A stretch of DNA of 64,000 nt from Clostridium nigeriense (GTDB lineage: Bacteria; Bacillota; Clostridia; Clostridiales; Clostridiaceae): contig NZ_LT575472.1 in NCBI RefSeq assembly GCF_900086595.1, forward strand, positions 2,305,685-2,369,684, given 5' to 3'. Below, piece by piece: positions 8,326-17,365 of this stretch. Each line of letters begins with the position of its first letter. Position 1 is the first letter of the stretch. A program made the position numbers and the translations under genes. Under the pieces are notes generated by a model that was not told the DNA's origin, did not search any database, and worked only from the letters and a program-made list of their open reading frames with translations.

Positions 8326-11322
8326 TTAGAATTCTATTCCTAATTTCTTAGCATAAGCCATTATAGCTTTTTCAAAGCAAGCAAGTGGAGCTCTTACTGT
8401 ACCAGCACCAATTTGTCCAACACCAGCCTTTTTATGAGCTATACCTGTGTTTATAAGTGGTGTTATTCCAGTTTCCACTACTTTTCTAGCATCTATTCCA
8501 AGGCAAGTTCCCTTAAAGTCCCAAGTTGGAATACTCCAATTTGAATTATTTGAAATTGAAATTTGTTGCATTTCATTTGATACTCTAAGAGCATCATCAA
8601 ATCCACCTGCTCCTACAAATCTTGTAACTCCTGGTGCTGCTACCATTGCCATTCCACCAACACCAATAGTTTCTGTTATAGCACTATCACCTATATCAGG
8701 ATTTGCATCTTCTTCTGAGAAGCCTGTAAAATATAAACCATTTGGAGTATTTACTGGAGCTGTAAACCATTCATCTCCCATTCCACTTATTCTAACTCCA
8801 AATTCGCGACCGTTTCTTGTCATAGTTGTAACTACTGTTCCGCTAGTTACTTTTCTAGCACATTCTACAATTGATTTTCCAGTAGCCATCATAATATTTA
8901 AGAAGAATTGATCAGTGTCAGCAAGGAATTTAATTACATCATATTTTTCTTTATCATCAATATCTAATTTAACTATTAAAGGTGTAATTTCTTTTACAAA
9001 GTTAAGTGTAGCTGCAATATTTCTTTGGTGGAATTCGTCACCCATTGTTATAGCTTTTGCAATCATAACATTTAAGTTTAAACCACCTTCTTTTAATTTT
9101 AAAGCTTTTGATAATACTGGACCTAGTACATCTTTCATCCATTTTAATCTATTTACAACTTCTTCAGAATAAGCACCAAATCTTAATACCTTACCTATTC
9201 CTTCATTCATTGTACAATATGCAACTGACCCATCAAGTTTATTTTCTACTACAACTACTGGCATATTTCCAGAAGTTATCCCTCCCATAGGTCCTACGGC
9301 ATTTACATGATGACAAGGTGAGAATTTAACTTCTCCACTTTCAAGTAATTTTCTTGCATCTTCTTCATTATTTGCCCATCCTTCGAATAATACAGCACCT
9401 ATACATGAACCTTGCATTGGACCTGTCATATTTTTAAATTCAATAGGTGGACCTGCATGAAGTAATACCTTATTATTTAAAATATCTATTACTGATTTTG
9501 CAGGAACAACATCCATTAAGAATGGTTGAGATGATTTCATTCTTTCTATTACTTCCGCATTAGCTTTTTCAATTTCTTCTATCTTTGCTAAAGCATTTAA
9601 TATTTTTATAAGCTTCTTATTTCCACCAGCTACTGGTTTCCAATCATATTGTACTGATTTTCCACCATATTCTGAAATAGAATCTGTAAAGCTTTGGACA
9701 CCTATATTTATTACTCTTGGTTTTGAATTTAATAACTCATGTACATTTTCACTAACCATTGGTAATTCTATTTTTGAAACTTCTTTATTAACTACCTTCT
9801 TATCAGCTTCAGTAAATTCAATTCCTTTTAATTTAAGTGCAAGTCTTACAGCTTTAGCATTACTGTCTTCCACTAGTACTCCTGCTTCTTTTAAAATTTT
9901 TATAGATTCATCATAGCTTTGTGGGTCATTATCAGTACCACAAACAGTACCAACAAAGTATAATTCTCTGCCGTTTGCTTTTGATTCACTAATTGATTCT
10001 TTTATTACATCACTTAAAGCTCCTGCCATATTTGGATGTGAACCATATCCTAAAACGCAGTCTAATAGGATTACCCCTGTATTTTCGTCTTTAGCATATT
10101 CTCTTATTTTTTGTATTCTTACATCTGGATCTATCATTGGATGAGGTTTTCCTTGAGTATACATATCATCCCCTAAATCTATTACCTCATATCCATTTGC
10201 TTTTAATATATATCCTTCTTTTTTTATTAATCCGCCTAGTTCTAATGCTTCTGAAATTAACATTCCTGCTTCTGAAGCAAGAGTTCCACCAGAATAAAGT
10301 CCTTTCACAGTTTTTTCTTTTGATAAAGGAGTTTTTACTTCATAATTTATATCATCTAAATAATTTTCTTTAACTGGTAAATTATTTGCAAGGTCCATTG
10401 CAATTTTAGCTGTTTCTTCAAGAGTATGTGCTAAATACACATTACCTTCATGATGATCTGGCTTTTCACCTAAGAAAATTGCAACAACTGGTTTAGATAA
10501 ACTTTGTAGTAATTCTACAATTTCATCCCTAACTCTTTTTGCTGGTGGTTTTGAGATAACTACAATAACATCTGTAGGATCATGATTTTCAAGACCAATA
10601 ATTGCATCTCTCATAGTAATGGCATTTACTGCTTCATTTAAGTCTCTTCCTCCAGTACCTATTGCATGGACAACGCCCCCACCTAATCTATTTATTATAG
10701 TTGTTACTTCTTGAATACCAGTTCCTGAAGCTCCAACAATACCAATGTTTCCTGGTCTAACTACATTTGTAAATGCTAAAGGAATACTTGATATAATTCC
10801 AGTACCACAATCTGGTCCCATTAATAATAGTCCCTTTTCATGTGCTTTCTTTTTAAGTCTAACTTCATCATCAAGAGAAATGTTATCAGTAAATGAAAAG
10901 ACGTTTAACCCTTTGTCTAAAGCCTTTTCTATTTCATCTGCAGCATACTCTCCTGGAATTGAAAATAATGCTAAATTCGCATCAGGCATTTCTTCTAATG
11001 CTGCTTCTAATGAATTTACACTTTCAACTGAAGTTTTAGTTTTTTTAACAGCTAAATCATCTAGGAATTTATCTGCCTCTTTTAAAACCTCACTAACAAC
11101 CTTTTCATCATCTGTATCAACTACTATTATCATGTCACTTGGAGCTGCAGCTTCAGCTTCTTTTGTTAAAAGACCACTATTTCTAAAAATATCTTTATTT
11201 GCTTCAGTTCCCATCATTATAGAACATTTTTTTACACCGCTTAAAGTGTTAATTGAATTAGTTAATAACATAAGATTTATAGAATCTTGATAACTATTCT
11301 TCTTAATTACTGTGTATAACAT
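8326..11322 (-). CDS. FdrA (AllF) - YlbE/DUF1116 (AllG) fusion, putative oxamate carbamoyltransferase
   Basis: This 998-residue protein joins two proteins that are separate in E. coli. Residues 1 to about 510 are FdrA/AllF, an acyl-CoA synthetase-like protein with the nucleotide/CoA-binding motif GIVGASGTGIQEV near 195 and PDCGTGIISS near 170. Residues about 530 to 998 are DUF1116 (YlbE/AllG), with LHAGPPIEFKNMTGPMQG, SPCHHVNAVGPMGG and GAGTVRAPLACFEKA. The join is a charged stretch around 505-535 with no stop or frame change. With the AllH-like protein it would carry out carbamoyl transfer between carbamoyl phosphate and oxamate (or a similar amide). The ATG follows AAGGAGG. It heads the minus-strand operon and is divergent from a PucR regulator. 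Allantoin-pathway genes are absent, so the substrate remains open. Confidence 0.87.
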   Translation of the reverse strand: MLYTVIKKNSYQDSINLMLLTNSINTLSGVKKCSIMMGTEANKDIFRNSGLLTKEAEAAAPSDMIIVVDTDDEKVVSEVLKEADKFLDDLAVKKTKTSVESVNSLEAALEEMPDANLALFSIPGEYAADEIEKALDKGLNVFSFTDNISLDDEVRLKKKAHEKGLLLMGPDCGTGIISSIPLAFTNVVRPGNIGIVGASGTGIQEVTTIINRLGGGVVHAIGTGGRDLNEAVNAITMRDAIIGLENHDPTDVIVVISKPPAKRVRDEIVELLQSLSKPVVAIFLGEKPDHHEGNVYLAHTLEETAKIAMDLANNLPVKENYLDDINYEVKTPLSKEKTVKGLYSGGTLASEAGMLISEALELGGLIKKEGYILKANGYEVIDLGDDMYTQGKPHPMIDPDVRIQKIREYAKDENTGVILLDCVLGYGSHPNMAGALSDVIKESISESKANGRELYFVGTVCGTDNDPQSYDESIKILKEAGVLVEDSNAKAVRLALKLKGIEFTEADKKVVNKEVSKIELPMVSENVHELLNSKPRVINIGVQSFTDSISEYGGKSVQYDWKPVAGGNKKLIKILNALAKIEEIEKANAEVIERMKSSQPFLMDVVPAKSVIDILNNKVLLHAGPPIEFKNMTGPMQGSCIGAVLFEGWANNEEDARKLLESGEVKFSPCHHVNAVGPMGGITSGNMPVVVVENKLDGSVAYCTMNEGIGKVLRFGAYSEEVVNRLKWMKDVLGPVLSKALKLKEGGLNLNVMIAKAITMGDEFHQRNIAATLNFVKEITPLIVKLDIDDKEKYDVIKFLADTDQFFLNIMMATGKSIVECARKVTSGTVVTTMTRNGREFGVRISGMGDEWFTAPVNTPNGLYFTGFSEEDANPDIGDSAITETIGVGGMAMVAAPGVTRFVGAGGFDDALRVSNEMQQISISNNSNWSIPTWDFKGTCLGIDARKVVETGITPLINTGIAHKKAGVGQIGAGTVRAPLACFEKAIMAYAKKLGIEF

Positions 11323-11413
11323 TTTATATCCTCCTTTATCTTCAAAACACTAATGTGAAATAATAATTGCTTGAAATTTTCATTTCTTATGTTACTATAA
11401 ATATATCACCGTT

Positions 11414-11427
11414 TATTTTCGTTTTCA
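11414..11427 (-). promoter_or_regulatory. Possible CcpA cre site in the AllFG-PucR intergenic region
   Basis: The minus strand reads TGAAAACGAAAATA, one mismatch from the cre consensus TGNAARCGNWWWCA. It lies in the 166-base divergent region. A TTGACA on the plus strand (11428-11433) adjoins it and could be the -35 of the PucR gene, though no good -10 follows at standard spacing. A PucR operator could not be recognised. Confidence 0.35.
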
Positions 11428-11488
11428 TTGACATAAAGTTCTATATTACAATGTATTTTTTATCTCTAAAGGATAAAGGAGTGATATT

Positions 11489-13114
11489 TTGAATATTAAC
11501 GAAATGATGAAAATTTCATCATTAAAAGATGCAAAGCTATTAGCGGGAAATAATGGAATGGATAATTCTATTATCAGCGTAAATGTTTTAGAGGCCTTAG
11601 ACATTGAAAATTGGGGACGTTTTGGAGAAGTAATTTTAACTAGTTTTTTTGCTTTAAAGGATTTAGATGATAATCAATTAGACTTATTCTTTAAGAAAAT
11701 GAAGGATATAGGTATTAGTGCTATAATAATTAAAATTGATAGGTTGGTTACAAAAATACCTGATAAAATAATTCACCTTTGTAACGAATTTTCTATTCCT
11801 TTAATTAAAATAAATAAAGATGTAAAATACGAATCTATAATTTTAGAAATTTTAGGACCAATAATAAATAGAAATGTATATTTATTAAATAAATATTATA
11901 ATGTTCATAGTGAACTTACAAATTTAGCTATGACTGTTCCTTCTATAGAAGGAATTCTTTTTGAATTTAAAAAAATGATAAATAAGGATGTTAGTCTTAT
12001 TAACTCTTTAAAGAAAACTGAGGTAAGTACAAACCATCTGCTTTCAGATGTAACAATAGTTAATAAAAAAGAAATTCCAAATGAGAACTATATTTATTTT
12101 AAATATGAGCGTAATGAAGTAATTTATAACAATACAAATCCTAAGATTACAGGAAGTCAAATCAGAGTCCCTATTCCCTATCTTGGATTTAATGATTACG
12201 AATTAATTATTCATGAAGTAGATAAAGAGATAAATTCAGAAGACTTTATGGTATTAGAAAACGCAGTAAAATTTTTACAAATGGAACTTTTAAAGAGATA
12301 CTCTATCTCTCAAAATCTTTTCCAACAAAAGAATAATATAATAGGTGATTTACTAAACGATAGAATTTATGAAAAAAAAGATATTGATGAGGTTTTGGAA
12401 TCTTTTGATTTAGATAAGTATAGCAATTATCAAATTATTTTAATAAAACTATACCAAAAAGAAAAGAATACGAACTTGGATAAAAACCTTATGCTTCCCA
12501 TTCTTATGCAAATAAGAAATAGATTTAAATTAGCATTTAAACATACAGCCTTTCTTGAAAGATCAGATAGAATTGTTTTTATTTTCAATTTTAATGATGA
12601 AAATAATGATTCAACCTTAAATCACATTGAAAAAATTATGGATTCTCTTTCATCCAATCATATTTTTAAAGATTTTTATTACAGAATAAGCATTAGTAAT
12701 ATAGTAAAAAGATATGATCTTCCAAAGGCAAATAAAGAAGTATTAGATACTCAAAAAGTATTAAATTTATTTCATAATTCTAATAAAACATTTCATTATG
12801 AGGAACTTGGAATATACAAAATATTCTTAGAAACAGATAATTTAACTAATATAGAAAAATTTATTTCTCCTAAAGTAACTGCTTTTAAAATAAAACATCC
12901 TCAACTTTTTGAAACTTTAGATGTTTTCTTAAACTCAAGTCAAAGCTACTTAGCTACGGCTGAAAAGTTATTTTTACATCCTAAAACAGTTAGATATAGA
13001 ATTGATAAAATAAAAGAAATATTAAAAACTGACTTGACGGATCAAGAAGAAATATTACAAATCCAAGTTGCTTCAAGATTATTTAAACTTAAGTATCAGG
13101 AGGATAACAAATGA
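11489..13114 (+). CDS. PucR family transcriptional regulator
   Basis: A 541-residue regulator with an N-terminal PucR-type ligand domain (about 1-125), a middle region, and a C-terminal HTH_30 helix-turn-helix (about 475-535, containing YLATAEKLFLHPKTVRYRID). PucR-type proteins control purine/ureide catabolism in Bacillus and relatives. The start is a TTG with AAAGGAG 7 bases upstream. The gene is divergent from the AllFG operon and overlaps the following hydrolase gene by 4 bases (ATGA), so it probably controls the whole island. Confidence 0.88.
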   Translation: MNINEMMKISSLKDAKLLAGNNGMDNSIISVNVLEALDIENWGRFGEVILTSFFALKDLDDNQLDLFFKKMKDIGISAIIIKIDRLVTKIPDKIIHLCNEFSIPLIKINKDVKYESIILEILGPIINRNVYLLNKYYNVHSELTNLAMTVPSIEGILFEFKKMINKDVSLINSLKKTEVSTNHLLSDVTIVNKKEIPNENYIYFKYERNEVIYNNTNPKITGSQIRVPIPYLGFNDYELIIHEVDKEINSEDFMVLENAVKFLQMELLKRYSISQNLFQQKNNIIGDLLNDRIYEKKDIDEVLESFDLDKYSNYQIILIKLYQKEKNTNLDKNLMLPILMQIRNRFKLAFKHTAFLERSDRIVFIFNFNDENNDSTLNHIEKIMDSLSSNHIFKDFYYRISISNIVKRYDLPKANKEVLDTQKVLNLFHNSNKTFHYEELGIYKIFLETDNLTNIEKFISPKVTAFKIKHPQLFETLDVFLNSSQSYLATAEKLFLHPKTVRYRIDKIKEILKTDLTDQEEILQIQVASRLFKLKYQEDNK

Positions 13115-13986
13115 TAGAAGAAACTAATATAATTTTTAATAGCAAAGATAACATTACTCTTAATATGACTTTATATAAATCTAAAAAAGATAGAAAAAAT
13201 GTAACAATACTATATTTTCATGGTGGTGGCTTATTATATGGAGTAAGAGATGACTTACCTAAAATATATGTTAATCAATTTTTAGATGCAGGTTATGATT
13301 TATTGCTTCTAGATTATCCTTTAGCTCCAGAATCAAATATAGATACAATTTTAAACTCATCTATAGATGAAGTACAATATTTTTTAGACAACTACAATAC
13401 ACTCTTTAACTTATCTAGCAATGATTTTATACTATTTGGACGTTCAGCTGGCGCTTATTTATCACTCATGATGTGTAATATGCTAATTAATAATGATAAA
13501 AAAATGCCTCTTGCTTTAATAAGCTTATATGGGTATTCAAGACTTGACGAAGTTGAGTTTAATACTCCAAATAAATATTATTTAAAACTGCCTAAAGTTT
13601 CTGATGAAAACTTTAGTAATATTATTTCAAGCCATCCAATTACATATGGACCAATGAGTGAAAGATTTTCACTGTATATAAAAGTTAGACAAGATGGAAA
13701 TTGGACAAAGGTCTTATTAAATGAAGACTCTTTAGAAGATTTAAGTAAATATTCAATTAATGATAATAATTTAATAAAATTTCCTCCAACATTTTTAGCC
13801 GCAGCTACTTTTGATCCTGATGTTCCTTATAGAATATCTAAAAAGCTTAGTAAAACTATTCCTAATTCAAAGCTTATTACTATTTACGATGAAGTTCATG
13901 ACTTTGACAGGGATACAAATAATAATTCTGGTATAGATACATATAATAAAATAATAAACTGGCTTCATACAGAAATAATAAAATAA
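13111..13986 (+). CDS. Alpha/beta hydrolase (HSL/esterase-like)
   Basis: A 291-residue alpha/beta hydrolase with an HGGG oxyanion motif (YFHGGGLLYG, about residue 38), nucleophile elbow GRSAG (about 110), a likely acid Asp in TFDPD and the His in EVHDFD near 275. It overlaps the PucR gene by 4 bases and has an AGGAGG site inside it, so the two are translationally coupled. The family hydrolyses esters or amides. I infer a side role in the same pathway, such as releasing an acyl or carbamoyl substrate, without direct evidence. Confidence 0.8.
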   Translation: MIEETNIIFNSKDNITLNMTLYKSKKDRKNVTILYFHGGGLLYGVRDDLPKIYVNQFLDAGYDLLLLDYPLAPESNIDTILNSSIDEVQYFLDNYNTLFNLSSNDFILFGRSAGAYLSLMMCNMLINNDKKMPLALISLYGYSRLDEVEFNTPNKYYLKLPKVSDENFSNIISSHPITYGPMSERFSLYIKVRQDGNWTKVLLNEDSLEDLSKYSINDNNLIKFPPTFLAAATFDPDVPYRISKKLSKTIPNSKLITIYDEVHDFDRDTNNNSGIDTYNKIINWLHTEIIK

Positions 13987-13997
13987 TTTTTCATTGT

Positions 13998-14030
13998 AAA
14001 TAGTGGGTTGATATTAACAACCCACTATTT
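13998..14030. terminator. Bidirectional terminator after the hydrolase gene
   Basis: AAATAGTGGGTTG pairs perfectly with CAACCCACTATTT around a 7-base loop, between the convergent hydrolase and DUF6512-like genes. A T-rich tail follows on the plus strand. Confidence 0.85.
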
Positions 14031-14057
14031 ATATTTATTTAATATAATTTTTATAAA

Positions 14058-14615
14058 CTAATCCTTTATTTTATATATCCCATATTCCCCTGTATTATTA
14101 TCTTTAAAATAATCATTCATAGGTGGTTTAATAGTGAATATGATAAATATAATAATATGAAGTATTATTCCTGCCAAAGCTATATATATTAATTTTTTAT
14201 TTTCTTTACTGTTACAAGCGATAATATAAGAAATTATTTGTCCAGCTAGAACTCCCACAAAATAGCCACCTATATCAACAATTAAATTAGCTGTAGAGGT
14301 TGCATCTTTAAAAAATGCATGCCAAAGTCCAGTTAAGGAAAAACAAACAATCTCAAAGACTATAATTGAAATGAATTTACTAAACAAAAAATTCTTTGCT
14401 TCCTCTTTCACAAAAATATATTCAAAAGCTGAATATATTAATATAGGATACATTCCTATTTTCCAATGCTCCCACATACTTTCATTTACAGGCGCAAATA
14501 ACCCTAAAATATAATTTTCTCCAGACATATCGTAGATAAAATGCCACAAACAACCTAAAATAAAAATCAGGAAAACACCTATAACCTCATACTTTAACAA
14601 TCTTTTACACTTCAT
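14058..14615 (-). CDS. DUF6512-like multipass membrane protein
   Basis: A 185-residue protein with about five predicted membrane segments. The conserved-looking segment LGCLWHFIYDMSG followed by LFAPVNESMWEHWK resembles the DUF6512 family as I know it. No enzymatic motif is visible beyond the His and Trp residues in these segments, and the function is unknown. It starts at ATG after GGGAGAAG. It lies downstream of adenosine deaminase on the same strand with about 75 bases between them and no clear terminator, so co-transcription is possible. Confidence 0.65.
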   Translation of the reverse strand: MKCKRLLKYEVIGVFLIFILGCLWHFIYDMSGENYILGLFAPVNESMWEHWKIGMYPILIYSAFEYIFVKEEAKNFLFSKFISIIVFEIVCFSLTGLWHAFFKDATSTANLIVDIGGYFVGVLAGQIISYIIACNSKENKKLIYIALAGIILHIIIFIIFTIKPPMNDYFKDNNTGEYGIYKIKD

Positions 14616-14690
14616 ATTTCTTCTCCCATAAAATAATTTATATCCTATTTTATGTTAAAGTGCAAAATAAATACATTTCTTTCTGAAATA

Positions 14691-15683
14691 TTAAATAAAT
14701 CTTAGCAATTCTTTTTTTGTTTCTTCACTACAAAAAGCTGCATTTACACTATTTATATAAATTTTCTTATATTCATCTAATGTAACATTAAAAGTTTTAA
14801 TTACGTTACTAGTTTCTTCATTTAAATTAATGTTAGAAACCATTCTGTTATCCGTACTAATATTAACCTTTATATTATCTTTATGGTATTTATATATAGG
14901 ATGATTATCATATATATTTACTGCTTTAGTATCAATATTACTCTTTGGACACATTTCTAATGTAATTCCTTTTTCTTTAACTAGTTCATAAGCTTCCTTA
15001 TCATTATATATAAAAACGCCATGTCCAATTCTTTCTGCACCTAATAAATTTATTGCATCTCTTACATTCTTGCCAAACCCAGTTTCTCCCGCATGTATTG
15101 TAACTCTAAATCCTTTTTCTTTAGCTAGTTTCATTGCTTCAATGTACTCATAAGCAAAATCTTCCTTTTCTGTGGCAGCTAAATCTATTGCTACGACACC
15201 TTGTCCAATAAATTGTGCTCCTGCTTCTATAGAATCAAATACATGTTTTAGATCTAATCCTCGTATACACGATATAATAACATTTCCTTTAATTTCATAT
15301 TTTTTTTCTGCATCTCTTATTCCGTCAATTACGCTTTGAATTACCTCATTTAGTCTTAAACCTTCTTTTACATGAAATATTGGTGCAAATCTAACTTCAA
15401 TATATTTAATATTTTCTTTTGCAGCATCTTCAAGTAATTCATAGGCTGCTCTTCTTAAATTTTCTTTACTTTGCAAAACTTTATTAGGTAAATCGAACTT
15501 TTCTAAATATTCATCTAATGAACTACAGTTTTCATCTATAGATAACATTTTTTTAACTTCCTTATAATCATAGCTATCTAACTCTATATTATCCTTTTGA
15601 GCAAGTTCTATAACTGTTTCAACTCTTAAGCTACCATCTAAATGACAATGAAGTTCAATTTTAGGTAAATTATTAATATCCAT
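14691..15683 (-). CDS. add: Adenosine deaminase
   Basis: A 330-residue TIM-barrel amidohydrolase that converts adenosine to inosine. The metal ligands HCHLDGS (about 12-18) are present, as are the HAGE motif (about 195) with the catalytic Glu, the RIGHG motif, and STDNR in place of the usual STDDP. The Asn is a conservative change at the second Asp of that motif. GGAGTGA precedes the ATG. An adenine riboswitch with a terminator platform lies directly upstream, as known for add in other bacteria, which fits a purine salvage role. Confidence 0.93.
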   Translation of the reverse strand: MDINNLPKIELHCHLDGSLRVETVIELAQKDNIELDSYDYKEVKKMLSIDENCSSLDEYLEKFDLPNKVLQSKENLRRAAYELLEDAAKENIKYIEVRFAPIFHVKEGLRLNEVIQSVIDGIRDAEKKYEIKGNVIISCIRGLDLKHVFDSIEAGAQFIGQGVVAIDLAATEKEDFAYEYIEAMKLAKEKGFRVTIHAGETGFGKNVRDAINLLGAERIGHGVFIYNDKEAYELVKEKGITLEMCPKSNIDTKAVNIYDNHPIYKYHKDNIKVNISTDNRMVSNINLNEETSNVIKTFNVTLDEYKKIYINSVNAAFCSEETKKELLRFI

Positions 15684-15723
15684 TTAATCACTCCAATCTA
15701 AATTTATTTCTATAAATCTGTAT

Positions 15724-15782
15724 AAAAAAAATTCTTAATCACGAAGAAATCACAATAAATGATTTCCTCGTAATCAAGAATT
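15724..15782 (-). terminator. Riboswitch expression-platform terminator of add
   Basis: A long hairpin (arms within 15731-15782, loop near 15755) is followed on the minus strand by seven to eight T. Its 5' arm includes the 3' strand of the aptamer P1 and P3 helices (15766-15782), so aptamer formation and terminator formation exclude each other. Ligand binding should therefore allow read-through into add. Confidence 0.85.
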
Positions 15783-15833
15783 AATGGTTCTTGGTAGAAA
15801 CCCCTAAACCGTATTATTAGGGTTATACGAAGC
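15766..15833 (-). ncRNA. Adenine riboswitch (purine aptamer)
   Basis: The minus strand carries the purine-riboswitch core: P1 from GCTTCGTA (15833-15826) and TACGAGG (15772-15766), the J1/2 and P2 segment TATAACCCTAATAATA, the conserved J2/3 TTTCTACC, and P3 closing with TTCTTG. The specificity base after the P3 strand (TTGATTAC) is T, which corresponds to U74 and adenine recognition; guanine aptamers have C there. It lies upstream of adenosine deaminase, the classical adenine-switch target. Confidence 0.93.
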
Positions 15834-15984
15834 ATTTAATATACTTTACTTTAAATTAATAATTATTTTAGCATATTTATTAATTTAGTCAAGATTTTTT
15901 TAAAATTTAATTTATTATATACTACAAACTCTCTTATAATTTTAAAATACTCTCTATTAATTTATTTTGTAATTCTATTTATAC

Positions 15985-16470
15985 TCAATTAGTTATAGCA
16001 ATCCAAACCTCTTGCTCTTTATTTTCCATATAGCATTCTATAACAGGAAGATTTGCTAACTTATATTTTGAATTTGGAAGCCATTCAGAATAAAATTCTT
16101 TATATACTTTTTGTATTGCTTCAGGTAATTCGCCATTTGCATTTATTATTACCCACTTTGCCGATGGATAACTAAACTCCTCCATTCCATCAATTAGTGG
16201 AAATTCTTTATATTCTAAGCTATCAATATAATTGGTTACACCTATAATATACTCCATAAACTCTGATTCACCCCATTGTCCACCTTGCGCAATTCCTAAA
16301 AAGCCTGATGGTCTATAATTAGGAAAGTTATTTAAAAATTTTTCCATAGTTCCATTTTTCCATGCTTTATCCCATATAGAAGGGATTGTATTAAAAGCAT
16401 CTGATGTTTTTATTTTTTGAGATACTCCCATAACTTTAAAGGCTGGAAACTCTTCAATTTTATAATTCAT
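15985..16470 (-). CDS. GyrI-like / AraC effector-binding domain protein
   Basis: A 161-residue stand-alone small-molecule-binding domain of the AraC-effector/GyrI-like type, starting MNYKIEEFPAFKVMGVSQKI and ending CYMENKEQEVWIAITN. I chose the ATG at 16470 because AAAGGAG lies just upstream; the frame stays open 41 codons further to a TTG with no ribosome site. It has no DNA-binding domain. Such proteins bind hydrophobic compounds and may act as ligand sponges or hydrolases. The region between it and the adenine riboswitch (15834-15984) shows nothing else recognisable. Confidence 0.78.
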   Translation of the reverse strand: MNYKIEEFPAFKVMGVSQKIKTSDAFNTIPSIWDKAWKNGTMEKFLNNFPNYRPSGFLGIAQGGQWGESEFMEYIIGVTNYIDSLEYKEFPLIDGMEEFSYPSAKWVIINANGELPEAIQKVYKEFYSEWLPNSKYKLANLPVIECYMENKEQEVWIAITN

Positions 16471-16727
16471 ATGACTTTCTCCTTTTATATTTATTTGAAA
16501 TGAAAGTTTAGGACAAGATTTCAATTGAACTATATTAGTTCTAACACTTGATAAATATACTCGATATTTTATGCCATATTTTATCGGTTTCAAATATATA
16601 TTATATATTTATATTTTACATTAATATACATTCTATTACCATATTAATCTTTTTGTAACATATTCTTTAATTATGTAATATTATAGATTAAGGGACTATT
16701 CTTATCTTATAAATGTAGGTGATTTAG

Positions 16728-17279
16728 ATGTCTTATTATAATAGTAAACTACCGATAGAGGTTTCATTAGAATATCCTTTATATCAATCAGAAAAAGGAA
16801 ACTACTTTATTGCTCAAACTCCGATTATAACAAGTGAAACTAGCAAATCAATAGTTGTACTAAAAAACCCTATCAACTCCAACAAAAAAATATATTTAAA
16901 TGCTATAACCATAACTAATATTTCTTCCTCAAGTTTATCCTCTGAATTTTATTTAAGATCAAATTTTAATGATGGACTTACAAGTAAATTAGTTAGTTGT
17001 ACCAATACAACAATTTTTCCAAAGCCAATTCCTGAAGGTAAAATTAAATATTTAGGTAATGCCAATATGCCTCCCATTAATGGAGTTTCTATATTTAGCA
17101 GAATTGTCTCGCCTTACTCTACATTAGTTATAGATGGTGGACAAATTATATTAGCTCCTGGTGAAGCTATTGCTGTTTATATTGGCGGATTTTTATCAAC
17201 TTCCTTCGATGGAATTATAATTGCTTTTGGTTGGTGGGAAGAAGATTTTCATTATAATAATGATATGTGTAAAGATTAA
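16728..17279 (+). CDS. DUF6143-like protein
   Basis: A 183-residue protein with no signal peptide or membrane segment. It begins SYYNSKLPIEVSLEYPLYQS and ends with a conserved-looking AFGWWEEDF. It resembles the DUF6143 family of clostridial proteins of unknown function, and the beta-rich, Ser/Thr-rich middle suggests a structural or surface role. The ribosome site is AGGTGA. It is a single gene, with a bidirectional terminator shared with the FlxA-like gene. A link to the spore surface is only a guess. Confidence 0.6.
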   Translation: MSYYNSKLPIEVSLEYPLYQSEKGNYFIAQTPIITSETSKSIVVLKNPINSNKKIYLNAITITNISSSSLSSEFYLRSNFNDGLTSKLVSCTNTTIFPKPIPEGKIKYLGNANMPPINGVSIFSRIVSPYSTLVIDGGQIILAPGEAIAVYIGGFLSTSFDGIIIAFGWWEEDFHYNNDMCKD

Positions 17280-17303
17280 ATAACTTTTTAATAATCAAAT
17301 ATA

Positions 17304-17340
17304 AAACACCAAAGTAACTTAGTTTTTACTTTGGTGTTTA
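17304..17340. terminator. Bidirectional terminator
   Basis: ACACCAAAGTAA and TTACTTTGGTGT form a 12-bp stem between the convergent DUF6143-like and FlxA-like genes. T-rich tails flank it on both strands. Confidence 0.85.
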
Positions 17341-17365
17341 TTTTTCTGTATATATTATTTACCTT

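Noticed and set aside
8447..9172. Plus-strand ORFs of 154 and 85 codons opposite the AllFG fusion gene
   Set aside because: They are shadows of the strongly conserved DUF1116 coding frame on the minus strand.
15985..16593. Longer start (TTG at 16593) for the GyrI-like gene
   Set aside because: There is no ribosome site there and the extra 41 residues look non-coding. The ATG at 16470 has a strong AAAGGAG.
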